Assembly (NCBI GenBank): GCA_021768705.1
Contig: JAETUG010000005.1
Coordinates: 37,226 to 101,225 of the forward strand
Direction: 5' to 3'
DNA length: 64,000 bases
Source: Bacillota bacterium
GTDB lineage: Bacteria; Bacillota; Clostridia; Lachnospirales; Anaerotignaceae
The position numbers were made by a program, and so were the translations under genes. Shown piece by piece: positions 1-9,286 of this stretch (position 1 is the first letter of the stretch; every line of letters starts with the position of its first letter). The notes beneath the pieces are model-generated. The model had not been told where the DNA came from and did no database searches. It saw only the letters and a program-made list of their open reading frames with translations.

Positions 1-908
1 AGGCGGCACTCTTCGTCCACATCCAACGCCAGAGCCTTTTCTCCACCAACGGAAGAGAGGACCGTGATTTCTTTTCCGATCACCAGACTTCTTTCCCGAT
101 ATTTTTCCACATGATCTTCTATCTTTCCTGCAGTGTAATCATCCATAAAGTGATTCAAAAATGCAGCTGCCAGGCGATTTTTTCCATCATTCTGCCGTTC
201 CCGGAACACGGCTCCTGCAATCTGGTCAATCTCCTTCGGGAAGCCCTCCGCAGGGGGATAGGCATTGATCCCAATGCCCAGCACCACATAATCCAAACTG
301 CCGTCCTCCAGACCAAGGGAGGCTTCCGTAAGGATACCGCTGACTTTTTTCCCATCCATATAGATATCATTGACCCATTTGATCTGGGCTTGCTTTTTGG
401 AAACCTCTTCAATGGCTTCACAAGCAGCCACAGCGGCCATTGTGGTAAGCTTCACGGCCTGACCGGCGGAAAGCCCCGCAGGCCGAAGCAAAATGCTCAT
501 GTAAATACCCGTATCTACGGGAGAATAGAAGCTGCGCCCCAGCCGTCCTCTGCCTTCAGTCTGAGTATTGGCAAGGAGCGTGCAGCCCTCCGCTGCGCCG
601 GCGTTGGCTTTTTCCCGCAGCAGTGTATTCGTCGACCCTGTCTCTGACAGCACATGCAATTCCAAGGAGCCACAAGCCGAATTCAGATATTTTCTGATTC
701 CCTGGGCAGAAAGGATATCTGTTTTCACCGAAAGACTGTATCCCTTGTTTTGGACAGCATCAATCTCATATCCTTCGTTCCGTAGGCTTTTTACTGCTTT
801 CCATACAGCAGTCCGAGAAACAGAAAGTCTCTCGGCGATCTCCTCACCAGAAAGATATGTCCCTTTCTGCTCTTCAAATAAAGAGAGAAGTTTTTCCTTT
901 GTTCCCAT
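1..908 (-). CDS. birA: Biotin--[acetyl-CoA-carboxylase] ligase / biotin repressor, 3' end cut by window
   Basis: The minus-strand frame begins at an ATG (906-908) after a GGAGGTGAAGAGA ribosome site and runs open to the window edge; it is missing from the ORF track only because it has no stop here. The first ~60 residues form a winged helix-turn-helix (LSVSRTAVWKAVKSLRNEGY). The ligase core follows, with the biotin-binding GRGRLGR loop and KWVNDIYMDGKKVSGIL. This is the two-domain BirA type that attaches biotin to carrier proteins and represses biotin genes. Up to about 300 residues are visible; the last part of the C-terminal SH3-like domain is outside the window. It points away from the rest of the window. 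Confidence 0.95.
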   Translation of the reverse strand, partial: MGTKEKLLSLFEEQKGTYLSGEEIAERLSVSRTAVWKAVKSLRNEGYEIDAVQNKGYSLSVKTDILSAQGIRKYLNSACGSLELHVLSETGSTNTLLREKANAGAAEGCTLLANTQTEGRGRLGRSFYSPVDTGIYMSILLRPAGLSAGQAVKLTTMAAVAACEAIEEVSKKQAQIKWVNDIYMDGKKVSGILTEASLGLEDGSLDYVVLGIGINAYPPAEGFPKEIDQIAGAVFRERQNDGKNRLAAAFLNHFMDDYTAGKIEDHVEKYRERSLVIGKEITVLSSVGGEKALALDVDEECR

Positions 909-956
909 TCTCTTCACCTCCTTAAAACGGAATGATACCACAGCCCAAAGTTCTGA

Positions 957-2327
957 TTATTCTTTATTTTTCAAGGAAAGTAAGGCTACTGTCTCCACAT
1001 GCACCGTCCTCGGAAACATATCCATCAGCTTCACTTTTTCCACTTTATAACCTTCCTGCTGGAAAATTTCCAAATCTCTTGCCAGAGAAGTAGGCTTACA
1101 AGAAACATAAACGATCTCAGGGGCACCAAAGCCGATGATCTTACCGATAGCCTTGGGATGGATCCCATCTCTGGGAGGGTCTACGATGATCAGGTCAGGT
1201 TTATCCTCCAGTTCATCCACCTTCTGCAAAACGTCCCCTGCAATGAAGGTGCAGTTTTCCAGATGATTGCGCTTTGCATTTTCATTAGCTGCAGCGACAG
1301 CTTCTTCGATCAACTCAATCCCCACTACCTTTTGGGAGCCAGCCTCCGCCATGATCTGACCGATGGTGCCTGTGCCGCAGTAAAGGTCAAAGACCATTTT
1401 GTTTTTCACATCCCCGGCAAATTCCTTGACAATGGAATAAAGCTTTTCCGCGCCGGCGGAATTGGTCTGGAAGAAGGAATATGCAGAAACCTTAAATTCC
1501 AGATCGAAGAGCTTTTCCATGAAATAATCTCTGCCGTAGAGCAGATGCATTTCGTCGCTTTTTACCACATCTGCCAGACCATCGTTCACAGAATGAAGGA
1601 TGCCACTGATTTTCCCTTCCAAGGGTAATGCCAACAGCATTTCTTTGAATTCCTCCACTGAAAAAGAAATGGCAGAGGATGTCACCAGATTCACCAAAAT
1701 CTCCCCCGTTGCCGCACCTTTTCTGACTACCAGATGACGCAGGCAGCCATCATGGCGAGCTTTATGATAGAAAGGCACCTTTCTTTCCTGGAAAAAAGCC
1801 AATGTGCCTTCCAAGATCCTCAAATAGTCTTTGTCGATGATATTGCAGTCTTTCAGCGTTACCACTTCATAATAACTCATGCGTTTCCGCATCCCCAAAG
1901 CCAATACGCCATCTTTTTCTTCATCCCCGAAAGAAAATTCGCATTTATTGCGATAGCCTGTTTCAGAAGGAGCAGGCACGATGCCTTCCCAACTGCCGAT
2001 ATTGATATTGGCATTTTCCAAAAGACGCTTCACCTGGCGTTCCTTCAGCTTCAGTTCCTCTTCATGGCACAGGGTCTGATAGGTGCAGCCGCCGCAAAGC
2101 TCGTAATGAGAGCACATACCTTCTGTCCGTTCCAGAGGAGAATGTTCCACGATCTCCTGCAGTCGGGCTTCGACGCCGCTGGATTTTTTCTTGAATACCT
2201 GCGCTTTCACCTTCTGACCGGGTATCGTATTCTTTACGATGACCTTTTCCCCTTCACAGTAGCCATACGCTTTGTTTGGAAAATTTACATCCTGGATTTC
2301 CAGAATGATTTCGTCTTTTTTCTTCAT
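957..2327 (-). CDS. rlmD: 23S rRNA (uracil-C5)-methyltransferase, RlmD/RlmCD family
   Basis: SAM-dependent methylation of a uracil in 23S rRNA. An N-terminal TRAM/OB domain is followed by the four-cysteine iron-sulfur motif (CSHYELCGGCTYQTLC, around residues 72-87), the SAM-binding DLYCGTGTIGQ, the DPPRDGIHPKAI loop and the catalytic Cys in YVSCKPTSLARDL. All family hallmarks are present. The track starts at an upstream ATG that overlaps the ribosome site; the ATG at 2325-2327, just behind GGAGGCAATT, is the better start. In Firmicutes this family may modify both U747 and U1939 (RlmCD); the sequence alone does not settle which. It is divergent from the S1-domain gene. Confidence 0.93.
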   Translation of the reverse strand: MKKKDEIILEIQDVNFPNKAYGYCEGEKVIVKNTIPGQKVKAQVFKKKSSGVEARLQEIVEHSPLERTEGMCSHYELCGGCTYQTLCHEEELKLKERQVKRLLENANINIGSWEGIVPAPSETGYRNKCEFSFGDEEKDGVLALGMRKRMSYYEVVTLKDCNIIDKDYLRILEGTLAFFQERKVPFYHKARHDGCLRHLVVRKGAATGEILVNLVTSSAISFSVEEFKEMLLALPLEGKISGILHSVNDGLADVVKSDEMHLLYGRDYFMEKLFDLEFKVSAYSFFQTNSAGAEKLYSIVKEFAGDVKNKMVFDLYCGTGTIGQIMAEAGSQKVVGIELIEEAVAAANENAKRNHLENCTFIAGDVLQKVDELEDKPDLIIVDPPRDGIHPKAIGKIIGFGAPEIVYVSCKPTSLARDLEIFQQEGYKVEKVKLMDMFPRTVHVETVALLSLKNKE

Positions 2328-2470
2328 AATTGCCTCCAAAATGTATCTGAATTTTGTTTGTATTCCACTCCGTTCTATGATATACTAAATCAATGAACGC
2401 AAAATTGGCACATCTGCTGATTATGCCAAATTTTTAAACCATAACGAATTGAACAGGAGTGTATACAGGA

Positions 2471-2926
2471 ATGTCTGAAAAATTAGAAGTAGGCAGTATC
2501 GTAGAAGGTAAAGTTGTTCGTGTCAAACCCTTTGGTGCCATCGTTTCCCTTGGCAATGTACAGGGTCTGGTGCATATCTCTCAGATAGCCAACAGCTTCG
2601 TTCAGGATATCAACGACCATGTAAAAGTTGGCGATATGGTAAAGGTAAAAATCCTTTCCATCGATGAAGAAAACCACAAGATCGCCCTTTCCATCAGAGA
2701 TGCCCTGCCGAAAGAAGAACGCCGCCCCAAGAGCGACAAGCCCTTCAATAAACAGCCCCGCAGACAGCATACAGAAACAACATCCAACCCCGCTCAGGAA
2801 TATTTCCGTCCTCAGTCCTCCGTCAATGCTTCTTCCGATTTCGAAGAAAAAATGAAGGAATGGATGAAACAGGCCAACGACCGTCAGACTAGCCTGAACA
2901 AAAGAGCCAACAAACGCTCTTATTGA
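2471..2926 (+). CDS. S1 RNA-binding domain protein (YugI/GSP13-like)
   Basis: The first ~75 residues are a complete S1 OB-fold (GSIVEGKVVRVKPFGAIVSL, GLVHISQIA, VKVGDMVKVKILSIDEE). The remainder is a charged, disordered tail rich in Lys, Arg, Gln and Ser, ending in NKRANKRSY. Small single-S1 proteins of this type in Firmicutes bind RNA or ribosomes, for example general stress protein 13. The track opens at a GTG, but the ATG at 2471 with AGGAG about a dozen bases upstream is the likely start, giving ~151 residues. Exact role not known. Confidence 0.85.
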   Translation: MSEKLEVGSIVEGKVVRVKPFGAIVSLGNVQGLVHISQIANSFVQDINDHVKVGDMVKVKILSIDEENHKIALSIRDALPKEERRPKSDKPFNKQPRRQHTETTSNPAQEYFRPQSSVNASSDFEEKMKEWMKQANDRQTSLNKRANKRSY

Positions 2927-3010
2927 TCCCTGCCGCACATCTTTTCAAGTTTACCATGAAACGGGCCCTGTTGCAAGATTTTGCCCCGTCCGAAAGGAGG
3001 AAAGAACGTC

Positions 3011-3307
3011 ATGAGTCTGCTTTTTCTCGCAGGTATTTATTTCTTTGCCAGAGGCGTTTTTGCCCTCTATGGTCATACGACATTTTATACCAAGCGCAGT
3101 CTGGAAAATATCGATGAAGCAAATCTGCCCGCCTATCTGAAGGAGATCGGCAGGATGCACCTGATCGTCGGTGCCGTTTTTGTGGCAAAGGCCATTTTGG
3201 ATGTGCCCTTTCCCGGCAGCCGTCCCCTGCTGTATGGCTTTTTGCTGGTGCTGCTGGTCTGCGTATACTTCTTGTCTAAGATCGATGGTAAATATAAAAA
3301 ACAATAA
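3011..3307 (+). CDS. Small membrane protein of unknown function
   Basis: About 98 residues from the ATG at 3011, which has a strong AGGAGG site upstream; the track's earlier ATG lacks one. It has three hydrophobic stretches: residues 2-18 (LLFLAGIYFFARGVFAL), ~50-66 (LIVGAVFVAKAILDV) and ~75-92 (LYGFLLVLLVCVYFLSKI), with a Lys-rich C-terminus. This looks like a small integral membrane protein. It follows the S1 gene on the same strand by 84 bases and ends at a clear terminator, so the two may be co-transcribed. I do not recognise the family. Confidence 0.7.
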   Translation: MSLLFLAGIYFFARGVFALYGHTTFYTKRSLENIDEANLPAYLKEIGRMHLIVGAVFVAKAILDVPFPGSRPLLYGFLLVLLVCVYFLSKIDGKYKKQ

Positions 3308-3317
3308 CAACAAAAAA

Positions 3318-3348
3318 GGTACTCATTTTTGAGTACCTTTCCTTTTTT
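3318..3348 (+). terminator. Intrinsic terminator
   Basis: Stem GGTACTC / GAGTACC with a 6-base loop, followed by TTTCCTTTTTT. It ends the S1/membrane-protein transcript. Confidence 0.85.
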
Positions 3349-3351
3349 GTC

Positions 3352-3379
3352 AAAAGAAAAGCGGCGCAAACACGCCGCT
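3352..3379 (-). terminator. Intrinsic terminator of purC
   Basis: On the minus strand, AGCGGCG-loop-CGCCGCT is followed by TTTCTTTT. It lies 19 bases after the purC stop. Confidence 0.8.
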
Positions 3380-3397
3380 CTTGTCTTGCTGTTTTTA

Positions 3398-4078
3398 TCA
3401 GCCGTTGATGATCTTTGTCAGTGTAACAGGATCAACATATTTGCCATCTTTGTATACACGCATGTTACCGGAAGCGATTTCATCGATCAGGATAACTTCA
3501 TCGTTGTTATAGCCGAATTCGAATTTGATATCATACAGATCCAGACCCAATTTTGCCAGTTCTGCTGCAACGATCTGTGTGATTTTCAGTGTCTGTTCCT
3601 TCATGCTGTCGTACATTTCGCCGCTCATGATACCCAGAACGATCAGACCATCTTTTGTTACCAGAGGATCGCCCAGTGCATCGTTTTTGAATGTTGTTTC
3701 AACATAGCCGCCTTCGATGGGTGTGCCATCTTCCATATAATCGCCGTAACGACGGATGAAGCTGCCTGTTGCTTTCAGTCTGCAGATAACTTCCAGACCT
3801 TTGCCGAATACGGTAGCAGGCAGAACTTCCATAGTAGCGTTATCCAAATCAGCGGAAACATAATGTGTCTTGATACCAGCATCTTTCAGAATTTCAAAGA
3901 ATTTGATGGATGTTTCCAGGTTCGCTTTACCGATCCCTTCGATTGTCAGACCAACAGAGTTTTCACCGGGATCGAATACGCCGTCTTTGCCTGTGCAGTC
4001 ATCTTTGAATTTCAGCAGCACATTGCCATTTTCCAGTTTGTAAACATCTTTTGTCTTGCCCTGATAAATCTTTTCCAT
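3398..4078 (-). CDS. purC: Phosphoribosylaminoimidazole-succinocarboxamide (SAICAR) synthase
   Basis: Joins aspartate to CAIR in purine synthesis using ATP. At 226 residues it is slightly short for PurC (usually ~235). The N-terminal [11 protein letters not shown] is the ATP-lid Gly-rich strand; GEVI-type signature parts appear as [14 protein letters not shown] and [13 protein letters not shown]. The EIASGNMR form differs from the common DEISPDTCR, which marks it as a divergent subtype, but the fold-defining blocks are all present. The ATG start has an upstream purine-rich site. It stands alone here, with its own promoter-like element and terminator, away from other pur genes. Confidence 0.92.
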   Translation of the reverse strand: MEKIYQGKTKDVYKLENGNVLLKFKDDCTGKDGVFDPGENSVGLTIEGIGKANLETSIKFFEILKDAGIKTHYVSADLDNATMEVLPATVFGKGLEVICRLKATGSFIRRYGDYMEDGTPIEGGYVETTFKNDALGDPLVTKDGLIVLGIMSGEMYDSMKEQTLKITQIVAAELAKLGLDLYDIKFEFGYNNDEVILIDEIASGNMRVYKDGKYVDPVTLTKIING

Positions 4079-4145
4079 TATTGTTTCCGTCCTTTCTTAT
4101 TTCAAAAATACGATTTCAAGAGGATTTCTTTGTCCTAACAAGTTA

Positions 4146-4174
4146 ACTGTACTGCAAAATTTCCTTATGTTCAA
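4146..4174 (-). promoter_or_regulatory. Possible sigma-A promoter of purC
   Basis: On the minus strand TTGAAC (-35), a 17-base spacer and TACAGT (-10) lie about 70 bases upstream of the purC ATG. The match is moderate; no riboswitch-like fold was recognised in the leader. Confidence 0.4.
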
Positions 4175-4277
4175 GTATTTTTTGTGCCCGAAAAAAAATC
4201 TTGTCAAATTCAGCAGATGAAGGGTTTCAAGCAAAAAAATTTTTACAAATCGAAATCAAAAAAACGTCATTTTCCAC

Positions 4278-4300
4278 GAAAAAAGCCCTCTATCAAGGGC
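4278..4300 (-). terminator. Intrinsic terminator of the yhbY-rsfS gene run
   Basis: On the minus strand GCCCT-TGATAG-AGGGC is followed by TTTTTT, about 60 bases beyond the rsfS stop. Confidence 0.7.
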
Positions 4301-4358
4301 ATTTTTCTGTCGAATTCCAACTATTCGATTTTACTATTTTTGTCATAAAATCCGCTTA

Positions 4359-4691
4359 TTACAGGCTTTTTGCGTCGCCCCAAACATGATCCAGACCATA
4401 GAAATCTCTTTCTTCTCTGTTGAACAGATGCACCAGCAGATTGCCGAAATCCAACAGGATCCATGTGCCGCCGCTATAGCCCTCACTATGGTGCAGCTTC
4501 ACGCCTTCCTTGAACAGCTTCTGTTCCACTTCATCCGCCATAGCTCTCAACTGGTTCACATTTTTCCCGCTGGCGATGACAAAGCAATCCGCAATGTTGG
4601 ACAGACCTCTCAGGTCCAGCACCTTGATATCTTCTCCCAGCTTATCTTCCAAGGCTGCCTGGGCAACCTTTGCAGCTTCCAATGCGTTCAT
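4359..4691 (-). CDS. rsfS: Ribosomal silencing factor RsfS
   Basis: 110 residues, the usual size. It binds uL14 on the 50S subunit and blocks joining to the 30S in poor nutrient conditions. Family blocks are visible: VLDLRGLSNIADCFVIASG at ~24-42, VKLHHSEGYSGGTWILLDFG at ~64-83 and VHLFNREERDFYGLDHVWGDA near the C-terminus. It lies 15 bases downstream of the nadD-yqeK fusion, and nadD-yqeK-rsfS is a conserved Firmicute order. Confidence 0.95.
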   Translation of the reverse strand: MNALEAAKVAQAALEDKLGEDIKVLDLRGLSNIADCFVIASGKNVNQLRAMADEVEQKLFKEGVKLHHSEGYSGGTWILLDFGNLLVHLFNREERDFYGLDHVWGDAKSL

Positions 4692-4706
4692 TGTATTTCC
4701 TCCTTC

Positions 4707-5939
4707 TCAACGATTTTTATAATATTCCAATGCCTCCAGAGAAAGGGGATGCAGCATTCTGCCTCTCGCCTTTACATAAGCAATGGTATTTTCCAGAATG
4801 TATTCCATGGCCTGATCCAGATCCAGATAAGCCAGTCTTCTTGCTTCATCCAGACCGCCGAATTTTTCCCGATTAGGCTCGATATAGTCCGCAATGAAAA
4901 TGATCTTTTCCAACAGGGACATGCCCGCGCGTCCTGTGGTATGGAAACGGATCGCATTCAGGATATCTTCATCCATGACCTGATATTCTCTCTTGGCAAC
5001 CTCCGCCCCCAGGAAAGGATGGATCAGATCTGTCTGTTTTTCCATAATTTCATCGGTTTTCACCTTATATTCTCTACAAAAACGCAGTCTCATGTTGACG
5101 GGGTAATCCTTGGCACAGTCATGGAGCAGGCCGGCTACTCTCGCCTTCTGTCGATCTGCTGCAGAACCATAGATCTCCGCCAGCTTTACCGCTTCCTCCG
5201 CCACGCCCATAGTATGGATATAGCGTTTGACGGAAAGGGCAGACTGCAGTTTTTCCTGCATTGTTTCAATCGGCAGCATAAATTTCACCTCATTTTGCAC
5301 ATCATCCTGATACAATCCAAATTTGTGGATATAATCCTCTACCTCCTGGGGAAGCAGATATTTGATCGGCTCATTCTTTCTTGCTCTTTCCCGGATATCC
5401 GAAGAAGAGATGGCCAGAGCAGGCACTTCCATATAGTGGATACGGCTGGAAAATTTTTCTCTGATCTCGCCAATATCCGCAAACAGCTTCGATTTATCAT
5501 AACCGGGTCTTGTCACCGCCACAAAGTCGCACAGGCTCAGCAGGCGTTCCGGTTCTTTCCAGGTCATGATCTGATGGATGGCATCGGCCCCTGTGATAAA
5601 ATACAAACGCACATCGGGTCTGCATATTTTTTTCAGGGCTTCAATGGTATCAATGGTATAGGTCACCCCGGGGCGGTCGATCTCGATACGAGAAACCTCA
5701 AAGTTTTCATTTCGCATCGTCGCCAGCACCGTCATCAGATAGCGGTGTTCATTATGGGTCACCTTCTTATCGGTCTTATGGGCAGGCTGCCCCGCAGGCA
5801 TAAAGATCACCTTATCGACTTTGAATCTGTGGCGCACCGCTTCCGCTGTTACCAAATGTCCGTGATGGATCGGGTCGAAGGTACCGCCCATAATAGCAAT
5901 ACTCTTGCAATCCTTAAAATTTGCAATTTCATTTCTCAT
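4707..5939 (-). CDS. nadD: Fused nicotinate-nucleotide adenylyltransferase (NadD) and HD-domain YqeK
   Basis: Residues ~10-200 are NadD, the NaMN/NMN adenylyltransferase of NAD synthesis, with nucleotide-binding [12 protein letters not shown] and the C-terminal [12 protein letters not shown] signature. Residues ~220-410 are a YqeK-type HD hydrolase, with [26 protein letters not shown] (the HD pair), HPFLGAEVA and IADYIEPNR; YqeK proteins symmetrically cleave Ap4A. The two are usually separate adjacent genes; here there is one continuous frame. The start is taken at the ATG at 5937-5939, which overlaps the upstream stop as ATGA and sits behind AAGGAACGAAA; the track's start seven codons earlier lacks support. 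Confidence 0.92.
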   Translation of the reverse strand: MRNEIANFKDCKSIAIMGGTFDPIHHGHLVTAEAVRHRFKVDKVIFMPAGQPAHKTDKKVTHNEHRYLMTVLATMRNENFEVSRIEIDRPGVTYTIDTIEALKKICRPDVRLYFITGADAIHQIMTWKEPERLLSLCDFVAVTRPGYDKSKLFADIGEIREKFSSRIHYMEVPALAISSSDIRERARKNEPIKYLLPQEVEDYIHKFGLYQDDVQNEVKFMLPIETMQEKLQSALSVKRYIHTMGVAEEAVKLAEIYGSAADRQKARVAGLLHDCAKDYPVNMRLRFCREYKVKTDEIMEKQTDLIHPFLGAEVAKREYQVMDEDILNAIRFHTTGRAGMSLLEKIIFIADYIEPNREKFGGLDEARRLAYLDLDQAMEYILENTIAYVKARGRMLHPLSLEALEYYKNR

Positions 5940-7060
5940 TTTTCGTTCCTTCTTTCCCAATTGCCCAGCTTGGGCAGGGTCGTATATTCCCGGGCGGTCT
6001 CTATTGCCGCCTGCAGCAGCAGCTTCAAAGAATCCCCGATGATTTTTTTCGTTTCTTCCTCCTCATCGCCCCAGGTACGCAGTGCCTGCAGTGCGATTTT
6101 GGGAGAGAGCTGTATTTCCCCAAAGGCATCCACCGGCAGGATGGAAATGCCTTCATACACCGTATCAACAAATGCTTCCCGTCGTTTTTCCGGCAGATCG
6201 TTCAGCCATGCTTTCACCGTTCGATCCAGCAATCGGCTCTTTTCCGTCAAGGCTTCCAGCCGCACAAAATCCTTCCCGATAATCTCCCAAGAATAAGGAT
6301 CATGCTGCATGATGCCCTTTTGACTGCTGCGGATGACTACATATTCTTCTTCATGCTCCAACAGCATCCCGATCACAGAAGACTGAGGCACAAAGGTCTG
6401 CACCCTTGGCAGAATCGCACGGTAGCCTTCTCTTTCCAGCATCCCTTCCCGAAAGCCGGGACCATCATGGTTATACACTGTTGCAATCCGCTCCTGCACC
6501 TTTTCGGGGCACATGGCTGCCGCAAAAACTGCCAGATTGCCGCCTTTGGAATGGCCGCCCACCCGCAGCTTTCCTTTGAAATGCTCTGCTGCTCGGCAAA
6601 GATAGATGCCTGCTTCCTGCTGAGAGGGAACTGTATCCATAAAGCTCATGTTGAAATCCTCTTTCCAGCCCACAGAGGAAGAATCCGTTCCTCGATAGGC
6701 TACGAAAGCCATACCATCCCCTGTCAGGATAGTCAGGGCAGAAAACTGTTTTTCCGCCGCAAAATCCAGCTTATTCACATAGCCGCATAATTCCATTTTG
6801 GAAAAGCGTTCGCTTTCCGCCAGATGTTTCAGCAGATCCCAGTCCTCCTCTACTCTGGATTTCCAAACCTCCCGTGGACGGGCAAAATACAATTCTGCCG
6901 CTTGGGCGATGGTAACCGTCTCTTCCATGCTTTCCGACAGGATGCCGTCAAAAAACACATATGCCAATGTGGATAAAATCAAGGAATCCACATCATGAAA
7001 AGGAGACTGGGACAAAGTCAGGTCTCCCCGCCAAGTCAGGTAGTCGAACATATTTGTCAT
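5936..7060 (-). CDS. DUF2974 (Mbeg1-like) lipase-type alpha/beta hydrolase
   Basis: 374 residues. The serine-hydrolase nucleophile elbow [14 protein letters not shown] lies near residue 168, with an upstream oxyanion strand [16 protein letters not shown] and a later NHDGPGF block typical of the DUF2974/Mbeg1 family. There is no signal peptide, so a cytoplasmic esterase or lipase-like enzyme is likely; substrate unknown. The stop overlaps the ATG of the nadD fusion by four bases, so the two are translationally coupled. Confidence 0.85.
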   Translation of the reverse strand: MTNMFDYLTWRGDLTLSQSPFHDVDSLILSTLAYVFFDGILSESMEETVTIAQAAELYFARPREVWKSRVEEDWDLLKHLAESERFSKMELCGYVNKLDFAAEKQFSALTILTGDGMAFVAYRGTDSSSVGWKEDFNMSFMDTVPSQQEAGIYLCRAAEHFKGKLRVGGHSKGGNLAVFAAAMCPEKVQERIATVYNHDGPGFREGMLEREGYRAILPRVQTFVPQSSVIGMLLEHEEEYVVIRSSQKGIMQHDPYSWEIIGKDFVRLEALTEKSRLLDRTVKAWLNDLPEKRREAFVDTVYEGISILPVDAFGEIQLSPKIALQALRTWGDEEEETKKIIGDSLKLLLQAAIETAREYTTLPKLGNWERRNEK

Positions 7061-7082
7061 AGTCTCCCCCTCTTTTCCGATT

Positions 7083-7382
7083 TTATTTTTTAACGGCAGG
7101 CAATTCGATCACAGGCTTTTTCGCAGGGCGATACAGTACAAATTTGTTGCCGATGACCTGCACCACTTCTGCCCCTGTTCTGCTCGCCAGCATTTCTGCC
7201 GCTTCTCTTGCGCCCAGCATATTATTGTCCAAAACGCTGATTTTTACCAGTTCTCTGGCTTCCAATGCATTGTGTACTGTATCTCTCAGTTCAGGTGTCA
7301 CGCCGTTTTTGCCAACCTGGAAAATCGCGTCGATCCCATTTGCCATCCCACGCAGGAATGCTCTCTGTTTACTTGTTAACAT
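7083..7382 (-). CDS. yhbY: YhbY-family (CRS1-YhbY/CRM) RNA-binding protein
   Basis: The start is at the ATG at 7380-7382 behind AAAAGGAGAATATT; the longer track ORF adds 28 spurious residues. The ~99-residue product is a complete CRM domain: LTSKQRAFLRGMANGIDAIF, QVGKNGVTPELRD, EARELVKISVL and a GxxG-like segment before VVQVIGNKFVLYRP. YhbY proteins associate with pre-50S ribosomes. It leads the minus-strand run yhbY, DUF2974, nadD-yqeK, rsfS. Confidence 0.93.
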   Translation of the reverse strand: MLTSKQRAFLRGMANGIDAIFQVGKNGVTPELRDTVHNALEARELVKISVLDNNMLGAREAAEMLASRTGAEVVQVIGNKFVLYRPAKKPVIELPAVKK

Positions 7383-7520
7383 AATATTCTCCTTTTGTGT
7401 ATGCTTTCTCAATATAATCTTTCCTATCATAGCATAGAAATCCCCCATTTGCAACAAAACAGGCAAATCCCCTTCCTGCTCTCTTCCATTATATGCATCT
7501 CTCCTTCACAGAAAAAAGAG

Positions 7521-7549
7521 TTGCTCCTATTTTCCAAAAGTGCTAAAAT
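7521..7549 (+). promoter_or_regulatory. Probable sigma-A promoter of the cupin regulator
   Basis: TTGCTC (-35), 17-base spacer, TAAAAT (-10), 43 bases upstream of the ATG, which itself has AAGGAGGAAAG. Confidence 0.6.
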
Positions 7550-7591
7550 GAATTGAAATAGATTGTATGGAAAACAAGGAGGAAAGTTTCT

Positions 7592-8143
7592 ATGGAAATT
7601 TTGATCGGCGGAAAATTAAAACAGCTTAGAACAGAAAAAAAACTGAGTATTGCCGAACTTTCCAAGCTTTCCGATGTCAGCACAGGTCTAATCAGCCAAA
7701 TCGAACGGGATCTTGTGGTTCCTTCCGTCACCAGCTTGTGGCGTCTGGCGAAGGCACTGGATACCAATATCAACTATTTCTTCCACGAAGAGGCTGCAGA
7801 AGAACATTTTGTGACCCGCAAAGGGGAACACCAAACCATTGTGACCCATCATGATAGCAGCTATTATAAGCTGCTCCATCCCACTCGGTCTGATCGTGCT
7901 ATGGATATGATGGAGATCACCCTGAAAAGCGGGTATTCCTATGAAAAGAAAGCCCTCAGCCATGAAGGAGAAGAATGCGGCTATGTGCTGAAAGGCACTC
8001 TCACGGTTTTCCTCAACGGCAAGGACTATATCCTTCAGGAAGGGGACAGTATCTATTTTGACAGTTCCCTGCCCCATAAATACATCAATAACGGAGAAGA
8101 AGACTGTGTCTCCATCTGGGCCATGACACCCAAGTTCTTCTAA
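7592..8143 (+). CDS. XRE-family transcriptional regulator with C-terminal cupin domain
   Basis: 183 residues. An N-terminal HTH-XRE domain (residues ~7-62: LKQLRTEKKLSIAELSKLSD, then STGLISQIERDLVVPSVTSL) is followed by a cupin_2 barrel (~105-180: HEGEECGYVLKGTLTVFL, DSIYFDSSLPHKYINNG). This family senses a small ligand in the barrel. It converges on the dipeptidase genes and shares a bidirectional terminator with them, so control of the neighbouring peptidase/transporter genes is a reasonable guess from position only. Confidence 0.9.
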   Translation: MEILIGGKLKQLRTEKKLSIAELSKLSDVSTGLISQIERDLVVPSVTSLWRLAKALDTNINYFFHEEAAEEHFVTRKGEHQTIVTHHDSSYYKLLHPTRSDRAMDMMEITLKSGYSYEKKALSHEGEECGYVLKGTLTVFLNGKDYILQEGDSIYFDSSLPHKYINNGEEDCVSIWAMTPKFF

Positions 8144-8158
8144 AAAAGGGCACAAGAA

Positions 8159-8188
8159 AACCCGAGGAAATCCTCGGGTTCTTTTTTT
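8159..8188. terminator. Bidirectional terminator
   Basis: AACCCGAGG-AAAT-CCTCGGGTT, followed by CTTTTTTT on the plus strand and by TTTTCTTG on the minus strand. It separates the convergent regulator and dipeptidase. Confidence 0.88.
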
Positions 8189-8195
8189 GTTTTTT

Positions 8196-9167
8196 TCAGC
8201 CCATCACTCTCTGGATCAGATTCAGCCAGTTGCCGCCGCTGATCATTTCCAGATCCTTTTCCGTAAAGCCTGCTTTTCTCATTTTTTCGATCATAACAGG
8301 TACATGGGAGCAATCCTCCATACCTTTCAGGCGGGAATCGTCCTGATCGCTGTAACTTTTCATGGAATCTGCGCTGATGAATTCAAAGAAATCGAAGCCA
8401 AAGCCCAGGTGTTCCACACCAATCTTATCCGCAATATAGGACGCATGGTTTACCAGATGATCCACATCCTGTTCTGCTTTGTTATCGCTGATAAAATCAC
8501 CAAAAGAATTCAAACCAACCAAACCGTCTACATCTCTGATGGCTTTCAGCTGATCATCTGTCAGGTTTCTTGCTGCACCGGCCAAAGCCTTTGCATTGGA
8601 ATGGGAGGCCAGGATAGGGCCATTGGAAGCATCCATCACATCCCAGAAGGATGTTTCATTCAGGTGGGAAACGTCCAAAATCATTTTTTTATCCTGAATG
8701 ATCTTGATGGCTTTTCTGCCCAGATCTGTCACACCTCTGTCAGGATTCCCTTTGACACCTGTTGCCAGAGCGTTTTCTTCATTCCATGTCAGCATGGCAT
8801 GGCGTGCGCCGATCTCATACAGTACATCAATCTTGCTCAGGTCCTCGCCAATACCGGCTAAGCCCTCGATGCCCAGCAGGATGGCAAATTTGCCTGCTTT
8901 CTGCGCCGCTTCCGCCTCTGCTCTGTTATGTACCAAAACAAAATCCTTTGTTTCTGCCATTTCTGCCTGTATCGCTTTCACGATGGCATCCATTTCATCC
9001 TTGGGATCAAATCCATTGAAGGTATCTGCCCAGATTACGAAGCAGGCACCACCGATGCCGCCCTTCTGCAGTCTTTCCAGATGGTGGTTTTTCAGCACCT
9101 GTGTTTCGCCTGCTTCTCTTTTATATCTAACATCACTGAAAATATCACTGTGTCCATCAAAAATCAT
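8196..9167 (-). CDS. M19-family (membrane-type) dipeptidase, copy 1
   Basis: 323 residues of the renal-dipeptidase fold, a zinc enzyme that cleaves dipeptides. Metal ligands are visible: GHSDIF near the start, the LLGIEGLAGIG glutamate at ~118, LDVSHLNETSFWDV and ASHSNAKAL histidines in the middle, and GFGFDFFEF. There is no signal peptide, so it acts in the cytoplasm. It is a close paralogue of the next gene (both start MIFDGHSDIF and end GNWLNLIQRV.G), so the pair arose by tandem duplication. A terminator lies between the two copies. Confidence 0.92.
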   Translation of the reverse strand: MIFDGHSDIFSDVRYKREAGETQVLKNHHLERLQKGGIGGACFVIWADTFNGFDPKDEMDAIVKAIQAEMAETKDFVLVHNRAEAEAAQKAGKFAILLGIEGLAGIGEDLSKIDVLYEIGARHAMLTWNEENALATGVKGNPDRGVTDLGRKAIKIIQDKKMILDVSHLNETSFWDVMDASNGPILASHSNAKALAGAARNLTDDQLKAIRDVDGLVGLNSFGDFISDNKAEQDVDHLVNHASYIADKIGVEHLGFGFDFFEFISADSMKSYSDQDDSRLKGMEDCSHVPVMIEKMRKAGFTEKDLEMISGGNWLNLIQRVMG

Positions 9168-9225
9168 AATATCCCTCTTTTCTCTTTTGTTTCACTGTGA
9201 AACCATTCGTAAGGCTTCGCTTGTA

Positions 9226-9260
9226 TAAAAAAGCCGAGAAACTCAGTCGAGCCTCTCGGT
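9226..9260 (-). terminator. Terminator between the two dipeptidase genes
   Basis: Minus strand ACCGAGA-loop-TCTCGGC followed by TTTTTT. It should reduce read-through from copy 2 into copy 1. Confidence 0.7.
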
Positions 9261-9286
9261 CTTTCTTATCCTTTGAAAAAGTTCGC

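Noticed and set aside
4386-6296. 636-residue plus-strand ORF
   Set aside because: Antisense across rsfS, nadD-yqeK and the DUF2974 gene; crosses three real genes.
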